Shown: positions 12,901 through 24,412, counted from the first letter of the stretch. The stretch is 64,000 bases of DNA from Ciborinia camelliae (GCA_025890175.1 JANPYM010000009.1:518468-582467), one strand, 5' to 3'. Numbers and translations: made by a program. The notes: generated by a model not told the origin, from the sequence alone.

Positions 12901-14180
12901 ATCATAACGGGAATCATTAATGCCATCGCCCGGGTTAGTCCCTCCCTGCACCACCGGCCATCTATCTAGGTTTGATTCTGATCAACAAAGATACAACACA
13001 TGAAGACTTTGTTATGGGGAATATTCCGTCTTTGTTACTCTGTCTACAGAGTAGGTAGGTAGGGAGGGAATATTCCGTTCGTTTAATCGTGTACTGGTTT
13101 CCTTTTCTCTTCTCTTTGTTACAACTTAACTCTTAACAATGGAACTCAACTCATGCATGCCAGGTCCTGGATTTGGTTTCAACTTTCCAATCATGGAAGG
13201 CCCGTCCAAATTCTACCTACGTTCGAAGTTCGAAGTTCGAACGGTTGGGGTATCATACTATGGAATTTTCAATTTTCAATGCGCAAAAAAAGGTTAAAGA
13301 AAAGAAACGAAAAGAAAAGAAAAGAGGACAAGAGACTTGGACTCGGGAACTTTTTATGTATACTCGAATTACAGTGCCTCCCTTAGGCTATAATTGATGG
13401 TAAAGAAAGGGCGGTGTGGTAGAGGGTGTTGAATTGTTACATAGGTAGGTATCTACCTAGGTACCTATCGGTACGCAGTTATGGAGTATATACCTAGGTA
13501 AACCGTAAATCATATGTATCTATATATGTATATATATACAATTTTCCATTCAAGTTTCAAACCTTGTACGTATAGTAGATGGATATTCATCAATCAATCA
13601 ATCAATCAATACCTACCTATAGGCATCTACCTACCCACCTACCTAAGCATTCCCCTCCTCCGCATCCAAGTCCGCGTCTAAAGATTTTCATCTCACCCAA
13701 TCATCAAATCAAATCAAATCAAATCATCAAATCATTAAAGAGTATTTATACATATATACCTACATATATACATACCTACCTACACAACATAATAAGCATT
13801 ACCTACCTACCTACCTACCTACCCATCAGGAATCTAGTCTGATCTAATCAAGATCAATGCAAGCCCAGACTCACTCACGCATATCCAATAAATCGAGACA
13901 AAACAAAACAAAACAACGTAGCTTGGGATTGGGATTGGTTACCATTTTTTTTTCTAGGTATCTATCTGTAGGTATCTATCACATCCACCGGCGCTTAAAA
14001 GTGAGAGGAGGGAGGAATTGGGGATGGGGATGGGGGTAAGATCTGGGATTTATTATATCATGATTCATGCACGATTCATCATTTCATTATTTCATTGGGA
14101 ATTCGTGGAGGGGTGAAGTCGTGAAGTCGTGTTGATTGGTAATAATCTAGGTAGATACCTAGATAGGTGTGGGTAGGTAT
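9954..14180. other. Intergenic, microsatellite-rich, no gene recognised
   Basis: The part near 9954 should hold the 5' UTR and promoter of the minus-strand gene. The rest contains simple repeats: TGAT (10657-10683), GGATG/GATGG tracts (10980-11120), ATCAAT (11525-11560), GATTT (11989-12026), TCAA (13590-13610) and CCTA/TAGG runs (13440-13500, 13610-13640, 13790-13825). Open frames here translate to low-complexity peptides. Confidence 0.6.
11989..12026. repeat. (ATTTG)n microsatellite
   Basis: Seven to eight pentamers of ATTTG/GATTT lie in tandem, preceded by a GATAG/GATATGATAG stretch. Confidence 0.9.
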
Positions 14181-14328
14181 TGTTGTTGTAAGAACACGTG
14201 AATGTTATACATTCACCGTGTGGGGAATATGCTACGGATACAGGACTAGCGTGAAACGCTAGTTCCGTATCCTGTAGCATATAATCCCCACACGATTAAT
14301 GTAGATTATTATGTACAATAATACAACA
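14181..14328 (+). mobile_element. 5' LTR of a truncated Ty1/copia-type retrotransposon
   Basis: The segment starts TGTTG and ends CAACA, the canonical short terminal inverted repeat of copia LTRs. It is followed at once by a primer-binding-site-like sequence and, 68 bp further on, by a gag frame. Inside it, 14219-14292 forms a long imperfect hairpin, TGTGGGGAATATGCTAC...TAGCATATAATCCCCACA, with the loop near 14253. The exact 5' boundary is ambiguous (14181 or 14184) because TGTTG occurs twice. No matching 3' LTR is visible in the window. Confidence 0.7.
14219..14292. repeat. 74-bp imperfect palindrome inside the copia LTR
   Basis: The left arm TGTGGGGAATATGCTACGG pairs with the right arm ...GTAGCATATAATCCCCACA. 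The arms meet at GGACTAGCG-TGAAA-CGCTAGTTCC. Mismatches are few, so the transcript could form a stable hairpin. Confidence 0.85.
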
Positions 14329-14343
14329 GGTTATGATGCCCGG
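14329..14343 (+). promoter_or_regulatory. Primer-binding site, initiator-tRNA-Met half-molecule type
   Basis: GGTTATGATGCCCGG directly abuts the LTR end. It resembles the complement of the anticodon region of initiator tRNA-Met, which is the half-tRNA primer known for Drosophila copia. The resemblance is judged by eye from the family pattern. Confidence 0.5.
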
Positions 14344-14410
14344 TTTCAGCGCGTCCACCTGAAACAACTTTTTGCTTTTTACATACATCAATTATTTTTC
14401 GATCACAATC

Positions 14411-14947
14411 ATGACGACATCTGTGGTGACGAAGTGGGGATCAATTGTGATCTTCAAGGGAGAGAACTGGGCGGAGTTTAGGGATTCTGCTCTACTTGCT
14501 CTTGCTGCTGCAGGAGCGATTGGTATCGTTGAAAACACTGAAGACGAGCCTAACCCCAGAGAAATCGATGATCATGAGGACTGGAAGAAAAGACGCGGCT
14601 TTGCTCTCTCGATCTTGAGCTCTGGCGTTGACAGTATCTACCGCTCCAGTCTACTTCCTTTTGCTCGAGAGTACGACGCTGCAGGCATGTGGGACCACCT
14701 CCGCGAACACGATGTGGCTGTGCACCCTCAATACATTGCAGAGGTTCGAAAACAGTTTCATTTCGCAACCTTCGACCCAAAAACACAGACCCTACGACAA
14801 TTCCTCGAGCAACTTCTACATTTTCAGCGACAAACCTCCTCAAGTGCCAGATCGATCAGCGATGAAGAAGTTTATCAGCAACTTCTCATCAAAATTCCCG
14901 ACCTCCCAGATTGGATTGTATTTTGCCTGATTTGTTTAACTAGGTAG
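14411..14947 (+). pseudogene. Partial copia gag-like protein (3'-truncated element)
   Basis: The frame starts MTTSVVTKWGSIVIFKGENW, typical of the gag N-terminus of fungal Ty1/copia elements, where the 'F.GENW..F' motif sits near the start. It continues through the helical gag region: WKKRRGFALSILSSGVDSIY, MWDHLREHD and FHFATFDPKTQTLRQFLEQL. Similarity of style ends around LPDLPDW (about 14916). The frame then runs into unrelated sequence and stops at a TAG inside a TAGG microsatellite. The zinc knuckle, protease, integrase and reverse transcriptase are all missing. The surviving frame is not obviously RIP-mutated, which suggests a fairly recent fragment or a 5' end cut by recombination. Confidence 0.75.
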
Positions 14948-17728
14948 GTAGATAGATAGGTAGGTTATTTATTTGAATGTCTAGATGGAAGTCTTTAACC
15001 AACCAATTAACCAATTAACCAACATTCTATTCTTACCTATAATTTGATTTCCATTTCGATTTCCATTTCATTTGATCGCAACTTGTGACTTGTGCATTGC
15101 ATAGGTATCTCAAAGTCCATAATGGCGTGGCGGCCCCTTGCTTAGGATAAAGCTATATCTACTAGGGCTAGCTATAGGTAAATATCCTTCATACTGAAAT
15201 CAATCACCATAAATAATAGATAGATAGGTACTTATTTCTTATTTATATAATAAATAAGGTTGGAGTAGTAGATGCGGACACCCTAACTAAACTTTACAGG
15301 TTACACGTTTACATGTTTACATGTTTATACGTTTATCAGGCTAATATACTAATAGTAGGAAGGACGCTAAACTTCACAAGAAGCCTAAGCCTAAGCCTAA
15401 GCATGAGCCTCGACCCTCGCGAGCTTTAGCGTTCGTTCGTTACCTTACCTAGGTAGTTTAGTATATGCCCGCTCCCTAAACGTTCCAAGTTACAAGTTCC
15501 CACGCGAACCCCGCTGAAGGACCCTGTGGTGCCCCGGGTACCTTAGGTACCCACCGTAGGGTACGGAGTTGTGTAGTCATTGTTTTGATTGTTTTGGATA
15601 CTCCGAGCGTACTTGTACTGCACGGCCGCTCAGGGAGGGCTATGATGATATAATGATGATGATATTGATGATAGGGTTGAGGAATCGGGAAGCAGAATGA
15701 TGATGATGATGAATCTGATCTATAAAGTAGCGATAGCAGGCACTATGTAGATGGTAATCAGCGTCACAGTCACACTGCACGATTCATGTTCTTGTCTTGT
15801 GGATGATGATGATGATGATGATGATGACTCGCAGATTCTACGGAGATGATTCAGAGTACTCGGTAGGTACCTACCTACCTACCTACCTACCTAACTATTC
15901 CACTCCACACCACTAGGTTATTATTCATTGGTAACATTGCTTTCAACATTCTACTTTCCATGCAAAAATCAACACCCGAAGTTAAATCCCGAATGCCAAT
16001 GCCAATGCCAAGGTATAGGAAAGGTATCTAATATCTAATATCTAATATCTAGATCATAGCCAGCCCAATACTCCATAGATTCCAGAAGATCAAGAAGTTA
16101 CGTGGCTCTTTTCATTTGAAATACGAATCTATAATCCGCATGGAGGGTTTAGGACTCGAGAGAGAGAGAGATGGAGATAGAGATTGAAATTGAGATTATG
16201 GAGAAACAGGAATGGAAACAGATATCTAATAAAATGTCTAATGCCTAATGCCTAATATCTAATATCTAATGCCTAATGCCCAAGTAGCTATCTAATAAAT
16301 CGTGTTTCAGCCCAGCGCTAAAACCCTGTAGAAGAAACAAAACACGCGTCGTTCGAGGATGTACCGTATCGTATCGTACCGTATCGTACCTATCCTGAGT
16401 AGAGTAGAGTAGGGTAAGTAAGGTACAATATAACAATATGTCCACGGGTATTTATGAAGATAAAGATGAAAATGGAAATGGAAATGAAAATGAAAACCCC
16501 CCAATACTCGGTCCTCGGTCCTCAATCTCGGTCCCGGTCCTCTTCCCCCAACCAATTTGCATAATTCATAGAATTGGGACCTAAGGTTAGGTAGGTAGTT
16601 AGATAATTAGCTACTACCTAGGACGGAAGCTCAAAATGTGACGTGCGTGCGTGCGTGCGTGCCGGTCACCTCCACGCTGTCAGTAAACCTAGGGCCCTAA
16701 CCTTCCTGGACAAAACCCCGAGTTTCAAAATCAAGTTACTGTATGTATTCCTTTCAAATTTGGAAGATGGAGATGCAGATGCAGATGCAGCTAGAGTCAC
16801 GGTCCTCTTCAGACTACCTACCTGAGTAAAGTGACTCGGGTTACTCGGGTTGCACGGGTCAAAATGGACGTGAGTTGGGGAAAACGAAACCCCCGAGTTT
16901 TGACAACCTAGGTACCTACGTAATGTATGTAATACAATACTAGGTAAGTAATGATGAGTGATTGATGATTAAGCTGGAGTAGGTATAGGTAGTGTAGTGA
17001 AGTGGAGACTCGAGAGTGACTGTGAGGATTAATGCTTCCGAGTCTAGAGTTTTAAATAAAACTCATCAAGCGAAAACGAGAACGAGAACAAGAACGAGAT
17101 GGAGAACCTTATGAAGTGATTCATATCTGATTTTATTTTATTGTATGATATGAACTTGGCTTAACTTTTACTATCTACTTACTCAGATATTAGATATGTA
17201 AAACACACACACACGCGCAACGCATGCATGCATGCATGCATGAATCGTACGGTATCAATCTGAGGAGAGTTTTCTTTTTCCCTTTCTCTTTCTCTTTCTA
17301 AAAACATCTAATCATTATGATATCATGCTCCCAAGGCCGGGGATGAATGAATGAATAAATGAATGAATGAGATCTAGAACATGTGATTATTGATATTTGC
17401 GCTTTAATGCGATATAATGTGCATTACAACTAAAAACAACCCAATCTAAATCTACCTGGAGTAATTAGGTAGTAATTAGCAAGTACAGAGTACCTAGGAT
17501 ATGGATCTTCATGGAGATGAGGATGGAGATGAAATAACAAAACGAAACGAAAGCAAAGAAAAGGAAAGGAGAGGAGAGGAAATCTCGCCTAGATTTAAAT
17601 ATATATTTATACAATACAATACAGTACCTTCGTACTGTATATCCATATGTGTGACATGTAGAGTGGCAGAGTGCTGTGTTTATACTACACATGTGGTTAT
17701 AATTCTCTATATTCATGAGTGGGATCCA
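14948..17728. other. Intergenic, microsatellite-rich, no gene recognised
   Basis: The stretch contains TAGG runs, GAT runs (15655-15720, 15801-15830), CTAATATCTAATGC-type repeats (16025-16050, 16220-16280), GTGC and CATG runs, and GAATGA runs. No convincing coding segment is seen. Confidence 0.6.
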
Positions 17729-17851
17729 TAAGTAGGTAGGCTTAGTATTTATTGGTCATCACGATTCTCTTATATACTCCATAGAACTTAGCTCCTTAGT
17801 CACAACAATACTACGATGATTATATTATATGAACAATAACACATACATGTA
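17729..17851. repeat. Member A of a diverged interspersed repeat pair
   Basis: The segment CTTAGTATTTATTGGTCATC...CATAGAACTTAG...ACGATG...GAACAATA aligns with 26606-26731. Most differences are C/T or G/A transitions (GGTCATCACGATTCTC versus AATTATTACAATTCTT). This copy is the less AT-rich of the two. Confidence 0.65.
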
Positions 17852-19492
17852 GGTTTAGTCTGGATCGATATCTAGATCTATATCTCATACATACCTAGAG
17901 TATGGAGAAGAAGGCTGAGGCATATACTCTAGTATATAGATCGCCTTATCCGCTAACTAGCTAACTAGCTAACTACCTATCTATCGGGCTTGTTAGCGGG
18001 CTTGTTAGTTTCTTGGTTATTTACTCCAAGATTCTCGTTCTCGTTGCTTCTTTCTTTCTTTCTTTCTTTACGGGTTTTACCCCAAGGTTAGGTTCTCGTG
18101 TTCGTTCTCGTTCTCGTTCTCATTTCTTCTTTCTTTACCATGCGGGTTTTACCCGTGACTTGCGAATGGATTTAATGGGTTTAATGGTTTGACGATTAAA
18201 GTTTGTTTAATTGTTTGTTTATGGAAACCGTTTGATGGTTTAAGGGTTTGATCTACTGGGTTGTGTGGATTAGATTGGATTGGGTTGGGTTTCATATATC
18301 GTTACATATTCTGTTTGAAGACTTCTGAATTCTGGGAGGTCTTGGGACTTGAGGACGGAGACTTGAGAGAGTCTTAATAAAAATAAGTTAGATTTTCGAA
18401 TTGGGATTTGCGAATTAGGATTTGGAATCAGAATTAGAAGAAAATATATGGGATAACCATATTCTAATTCTGAGTTCGAGTTCTGGTTCTGATACGGGTT
18501 CTGGTTGATTTTATATGATTTTGCGGAGAAACTTTTCCGTTTTTATTTGACGATTGGAAATTGGAAATTTGATATTTGAAGGAAGGACAAATAATGAATG
18601 GATTGAGCTTCATGTACGGTATTAGTTTTAGTATAAGTTCTAGGTAATTAGTAAGTAGTATATGGAGTACATAGAGTAAGATTACATGAAGGATGTAGAT
18701 CTACCGGTATCTATCTTTATCGATATGAAGATCTACATTTTTTGATGGATGGGGTAAATTTCACTTGGAAAGGAAAGTTTGGAAGCGAGATGGGTTTTAC
18801 TAGGTAGAGTAGGGTAGGGTACTCCGCATTGCTATGTGTAACGTGTTGTCATGGTTGTTGACTTCATATAATATCATGATCATCATAGGGGATTTTTCGC
18901 AAGATGATAATCTATGATTGAACTGTACGTGGAAGGAATGAACAGAATGACATCATTATCATCATCGTCATTAAACCCAAAAAAACTTAATAACTCTAAA
19001 AAATAACCACATCTTAATGAAATGAAGATCCTCCGGCCCGGCTCATCCAGATTCCAGATTTCATTTCCAAGTAAGGCTACAAGTTCCTATCCAAATATTT
19101 CACTATTGTCAAATTACATCATCATTCATTTCATCTCATCCATACTTTCATTCAAGGCTCGGTTCCTCGTAAAAGAAACTCACCGATACGAGCTACAAAG
19201 CCTGCCAATAGAAAAGGTCTAGAATCTAGACACTGGGAGATTTTTGTGCCGAAGATTATTCTTGAATGGTTGTTCGATCTGTATCCATATCTGTATATGA
19301 ATCTGTATCTCAACGATCTCATGAATGGGGCTTTAACCTAAGCCTTTAGTGGGCCCCAGCCGGGCCTACAGTTTCGGTTTCCAAAACCCAAACTTTTCAC
19401 ACCTTAAGATAAGGTAGGTAGGTAGGTAAGTGAGAGATAATTCTCTAATTCTCTACCTAGGTAATAAGCTCCAATATCCTACCACGTTTAAC

Positions 19493-19523
<31 letters not shown>

Positions 19524-21103
19524 TCATCAACTACAACAATCCGGCCCACAAATCCCCAGTTCATCCCTCGCACCGGTGAAATTAGAAACTCCATTGTATG
19601 CATTATCCAGTGCCCATTGATGAATCTATTGGCATCAAATTAGTTCAAGTCAGGTCAGGTCAGGTCAGGTCAATAAACCCAGCCAGTCGCAATACAATGT
19701 ATAGCCTAGAGAAGGTTTTTGCAATTTGAAGTTGAGGGTTAAGGCTAGGGCGTGGTGTAGGGGTTTATTGTTGAGTTCCATTTGGGGTCGCGGAGGTAGC
19801 CGAGGGTGAGTCGGATGGCGTCCTGGGTGGTGGATGTTAGGAGACGGGGGGAGAGGGGGAAGAGATGAAGGAGGAGGAAAGAGGGTATACGTACAAGACG
19901 ATTGAATAATCTAGATCGATACCCGGGAGTGCGGCGGCTGCTTTATTGCAGAGTTAACATAACAGGCTTCATATAGATTTGGAAAAACATCATAATATAA
20001 TGCAAATTTCCCCATCTCATGTTGCGCTCGGGGATCCTGAAAATAGTCATGGTTTTTCCAGAAAAATTGGATAGCCATTCTCTTTATCTAGGAAAGGTTC
20101 GTGTGTCTCTGAAGCATTGTCATGTTGTTTTACTTTTACTTGATGATAATTCTTCCAGCGAAGAAAATATAATTTCATGTTGAATAGAGTGAGGAAGATT
20201 TTAGGTGATGGAGGAATCAGAAGAACTCCAAGTTTATTCTATTCTGCTCTTTTTCATCGAGGGGACTTCAAGAGACCTTTAAAAGCTTGAATTTGTCGTC
20301 TTATCAGTAACATCTATCTTTAATCGAAACATCCTTTCTATTTCATCTATTTAGCATAAGATGTTCTGGATTTTGGGCTTTGAAGGATGTTGTCGTGATG
20401 ACTGCATATGTATGTGCATTTCAGCTCAGAAAAGAGATCAAATGCGGGGAATTTAGTTCCCGGCTTACCTCTGTTAAGAATAATGTATGCATCGGATCGG
20501 ACAATCAGATCAGCTTCAAAGGATTAAGCTTGTTTTCAAGAGATTCGGCTAGGAATTTCGGACGGGGGGCTTGACCGTTTGGCGGGGAAATAAATCCTTC
20601 AATGTTGATATCGGTAACTGGGATTTCGATCCTTTATCGAGAATCCAGAAGTTAAATCTGAAGAAGAATGAGACCACAGCGAATCATCAGGACATTGATG
20701 ACATGGAAGTAGGAGCGCTTGCGTGCTTGAAAGTGTAGAACTCTGCATGGCTTAGCGTGGGATATATATATAAGACGGATATATGGATAATTCAGACAAC
20801 ATAGATTCATTAATCAGATTACGATGATGTTTCTGTGATTAGATGATGGTTTCAAGCTAAGAACCCCCCCTCTAGTGATTGGATATCCTTGTGCATCTTG
20901 AATAGTCTAAGGCTTATGTAGAAATGGCCGAAAGCGTGTGTAGCAATAGCCGGTTCATGTGTAGCGTCAGAAGGATTCTTCTTATTCTAATCCTTGCTCA
21001 TAAAAACATAAAGCATAGCGAGTTTTGCAGTAAGCTACAACAAATTTCCATACAAAAGCAGTAAATAGATAGTTTTAATAACATCACAAGGGCCCTGAAC
21101 ATT
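17852..21103. other. Intergenic, no gene recognised
   Basis: Simple repeats include TTTC (18050-18070), GTTCTC (18095-18125) and AG (19492-19519). Several hundred bases from about 19520 to 20770 have a more even base mix, but I found no recognisable domain on either strand. Decayed genes cannot be excluded. Confidence 0.5.
19492..19519. repeat. (AG)n microsatellite
   Basis: About 14 AG dinucleotides lie in tandem, shortly after a TAGGTAGG run. Confidence 0.9.
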
Positions 21104-21364
21104 TCAACAATATACTAACCCAGTATCCCTAAAAGTCATAGACCAAGAGTTAAACCACCCGTTAAGACACTCAAGCCAAACCGGATCTATGTCCTTCAGA
21201 TTTAAACATCTACGAAAAGTTGAAGTCGGACAAAGTTCGCCCTCGTACCAACCTTCACTATAACTTGCGATTCGAATCTCTTCGAGACAAGGAAACATCG
21301 TAATGCGGAAGGATGGTGAAGTATTCAGTGAGAAATTAAGATGCAGTGATTTACCAGGCCACAA
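21104..21364 (-). pseudogene. Possible fragment of an unidentified protein gene
   Basis: An 87-codon minus-strand frame has an ordinary amino-acid mix, unlike its low-complexity neighbours. It contains leucine- and cysteine-bearing segments (SLHLNFSLNTSPSFRITMFP, LEEIRIASYSEGWYEGELC, CLNLKDIDPVWLECLNGW). The spacing faintly recalls leucine-rich-repeat or F-box-associated fungal proteins. There is no upstream continuation in frame, so it would be a remnant or one exon. I do not recognise the family. Confidence 0.25.
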
Positions 21365-22031
21365 AACTACAGTGGCTTAGTGCATTGCATAGCATAGGAT
21401 TATAAGATCTTACAGCACGCAAACTGAATTTTGATCGGTATGTAGGTTGAATGGTGATTAATGTAAAATCTGTCAAAAAGGTGGGCAGATACCACCTTCT
21501 CATTAGAGAAATCACCGCGAGAGTATTGGTAGAGATCGTAGAGGTCGTCTGGTGTACATGGCGTATTCACGAATGAATAAAGTAAAAAGCCGGGATGTTA
21601 TTGGAACTATTACTAAAGAAGTCCAAAAGATCGACTGAAAAATAGAGATAGTTTCGATGGTGCCACGATAGTGATCCTGCCGTCATACTCATTCAAGAGA
21701 AGACGTCGAGAAGTTCTTTGCTGCATGCATTTGATAGTCTATAACGAAGTGAGAATGACAGATCTATGGTAAAAGAAATCTTCCTCGCGAGATTGATCTT
21801 GGGAACAGTCGGAGATCAGGAAGTTCAGGAAGTTGATGGATAAAGTAATGAGGAAAAAAGTGGTATAAGAAGTGGTAGTTCCTTTACCAAATTTGATAAG
21901 AAACATCAACAAGAACTTCAACTTTCCTGAACACCTCCATACAAAAGAAATCCAAGAAAACAGGGTCTCAGTTAGTACAAGAGATAAAAAGTTGCTTTAG
22001 AAGCATTGACAGATCAGAAAAAGGGTCAACA

Positions 22032-22361
22032 ATGAAGACAATCTCATACCTTGCTCTTGTGGCATATCTTGCCTACGAGGCTTCTGCTTTGCCAGTTGCC
22101 AAGAGTGACAAGTATATTGGAACTAACAACGGCGTTACTAAATATGTTTTCGGGCACTCCAACCCCTCTTTTGTATGGATATGGTAACGAGAAGCGCGCT
22201 GAAGCCGAAACCCCTGCTCCTCCTTTTACGAATACGGTGATGAGAAGCGTTCAGAATCTGAAGCCCCAGCCCCTCTTTTGTATGAATATGGTGACGAGAA
22301 GTGTTCAGAAACCGAAACCCCCGCTCCTCTCCTCTATAGTTGTGGTGATGAACAATCCTAA
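22032..22361 (+). pseudogene. Broken Kex2-processed repeat precursor, dikaritin (ustiloxin)-like RiPP
   Basis: The ATG at 22032 opens a secretory signal peptide (MKTISYLALVAYLAYEASA, cleavage probably before LPVAK). Downstream lie four imperfect repeats of about 18 residues. Unit 1 reads PLLYGYGNEKR and unit 2 FYEYGDEKR. Unit 3 reads LLYEYGDEKC (the Kex2 Arg changed to Cys by a C-to-T change) and unit 4 LLYSCGDEQS. Spacers are (S/A)E(A/S/T)E(T/A)PAP. Tyr-x-x-Gly followed by acidic residues and Lys-Arg is the layout of UstA-type precursors, whose cores are excised by Kex2 and cyclised. Unit 1 is in a different frame from the signal peptide and from units 2-4, implying one indel on each side, and the signal-peptide frame meets TAA at the unit-1 core. 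No UstY/DUF3328 gene is visible nearby. The alternatives are a Kex2-repeat structural peptide, or sequencing indels in a live gene. Confidence 0.6.
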
Positions 22362-24124
22362 GTACTTCAATCCAGTCCAACAAGTATACCAATACATAAA
22401 TGTAGAACCACAACCTCAAAGTTCAAAAACAATACTAGTGACTGACATAAAGTCATAAAAATAGACGCAATGAGGATAGTACAATTTGAAATTGGATAGG
22501 ATATGAAGAGCTTGACAATGGATTCAGTCAGTTTCTACTTGGAAACGGTTTTGATGGCTCGAGATAAAGATGGTATATGGATCTAAGTATAGCGTGGTGG
22601 ATTTGCGATTGAAAACAATATTGTTTTCAATACTTTAGTTGTATGACTTGAAGATGCTTCCCCGTATCCACCTTCCATAACGTATTGTGAGTGTCTATTT
22701 ATAAACTGGTAGACTGCCGGAAATATAATGCTGCGTTTCTAAAACCAAAGACTTCTTAGAAATGAATTGAAATATTCTTTCTTGCTTATTAATCGTCCAC
22801 CAGTTGGTGGTGTCGGCCCTCAATGGTCTAGCTCCTCTCGATCTCATGTGGCCAGGATAGAAATTCCATATTAAATCTCTTGCAATGAATCATATAAGAC
22901 GATAACAGACTGCTTTTATGATACTGACTTGATCGTTCGCTTGTAACATTTGGAGGGAGCTGCGCTGCACGGGTTTTACAGCCACGAAAATTCAGTTGGG
23001 ACTGCGTTGGAGGAATTGAGCCAGGTGATCATGTAAATAACAAGAATCACCTGTACACACAGGTGAAGTATGAACCCAAATGAGAACGGCGGTAAAACCA
23101 ATTTTCAAGTGAAATGATGGATCATTAGTATGTCCACGGGTATGTCATAAATCCAAGCTGGATGACATTCTCAATAAGGGAGAGTATATAAGCTCTCTCA
23201 GATCAATGGGTTTCAAATCTCAATTTAAAAAGATATCGATCTTTGATTCTATAAGAATGCGAACTAGAAGGGGGGCTATTACTAGGTAATCAACAAGAAG
23301 ATATTTATCATCACCATAAGCATTATCGACATCTTTCTGTCCTTTCTGTCACAAAATGACTTTCATTATCGTTGATATTTCTTCTTATTAATGTTCTCAT
23401 TAATTCTCATATTAAATATAAAGTCTGTCTATCTTTCTTTCCGTAATATGCTTTGCCCCAAAAGTTTATGGCATCATAGTTCCATTCGTCACATTAGAAT
23501 TTTTCGTACTCTTGCTGGCATGAGTTTTCTACTTGCCATTTATTATTGTCTATCCTGAAGAAGTATATGAGTGAGGAAAAAGTAGCGGGAGAGGTAACCT
23601 TATTTTATAGGCGTGATGTGAGGGTTCATGGGCCAAGATGGATTGGTTGATAGTTCACGATATAGGAAGCTACTCTACTCAGATCTCAAGCTAGAAAAAT
23701 GAATCCATTTCGAGTAGAAATATGAAGAACTCGCCAAATAAAGAGGCAGGATTTTTATAAAAATAGCCCCTCTCTCTCGACATATTCTTCCACAAGAAAT
23801 AGGGATAACTGCGGGTAGAAGCAATGGAAATATGCTATCATGATTCTCCCACATTTCTTTGGTCATTTTGTTGCTCAATCTAAGGGACTGTATAGACTTT
23901 AGAGACCGCGTTCGACGATCTGAAATCAAGGAATACAAATGTATTGTTTGCTATTTTTAATGGCCCTTTTCCACTATTATTGCTGTATATACGGTCGGCC
24001 ATGTATAAGGTTAGTGCCACATCACTTTTATTGCTTTTATCACTTTTCTATTATTCGTTTTTTTTTACTTTTATAATTTTATAATTTTTATTTTTGTAAT
24101 GAAAAATGAATTATTTAAATACCC
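22362..24124. other. Intergenic, AT-rich, no gene recognised
   Basis: No coding segment is recognised. The sequence has moderate AT richness without simple repeats until the minisatellite at 24125. No oxidase, UstY-like (HxxHC) or transporter-like frame that would complete a RiPP cluster is seen. Confidence 0.55.
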
Positions 24125-24412
24125 TAGCTCTTGCTCTAACTCTAGCTCTTGCTCTAACTCTAGCTCTTGCTCTAACTCTAGCTCTTGCTCTAACTCTAGC
24201 TCTTGCTCTAACTCTAGCTCTTGCTCTAACTCTAGCTCTTGCTCTAACTCTAGCTCTTGCTCTAACTCTAGCTCTTGCTCTAACTCTAGCTCTTGCTCTA
24301 ACTCTAGCTCTTGCTCTAACTCTAGCTCTTGCTCTAACTCTAGCTCTTGCTCTAACTCTAGCTCTTGCTCTAACTCTAGCTCTTGCTCTAGTTCTAGCTC
24401 TTGCTCTAACAC
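24125..24412. repeat. 18-bp minisatellite, about 16 copies
   Basis: The unit is CTAACTCTAGCTCTTGCT, repeated head-to-tail and nearly perfectly; the last copies vary (CTAGTTCTAGCTCTTGCT). Because 18 is divisible by three and the unit lacks stops in several frames, long frames arise on both strands: (SSCSNS)n and (LALALT)n on plus and (LEQELE)n on minus. None has a credible promoter, signal or unique domain, so I treat it as non-coding. Confidence 0.95.
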
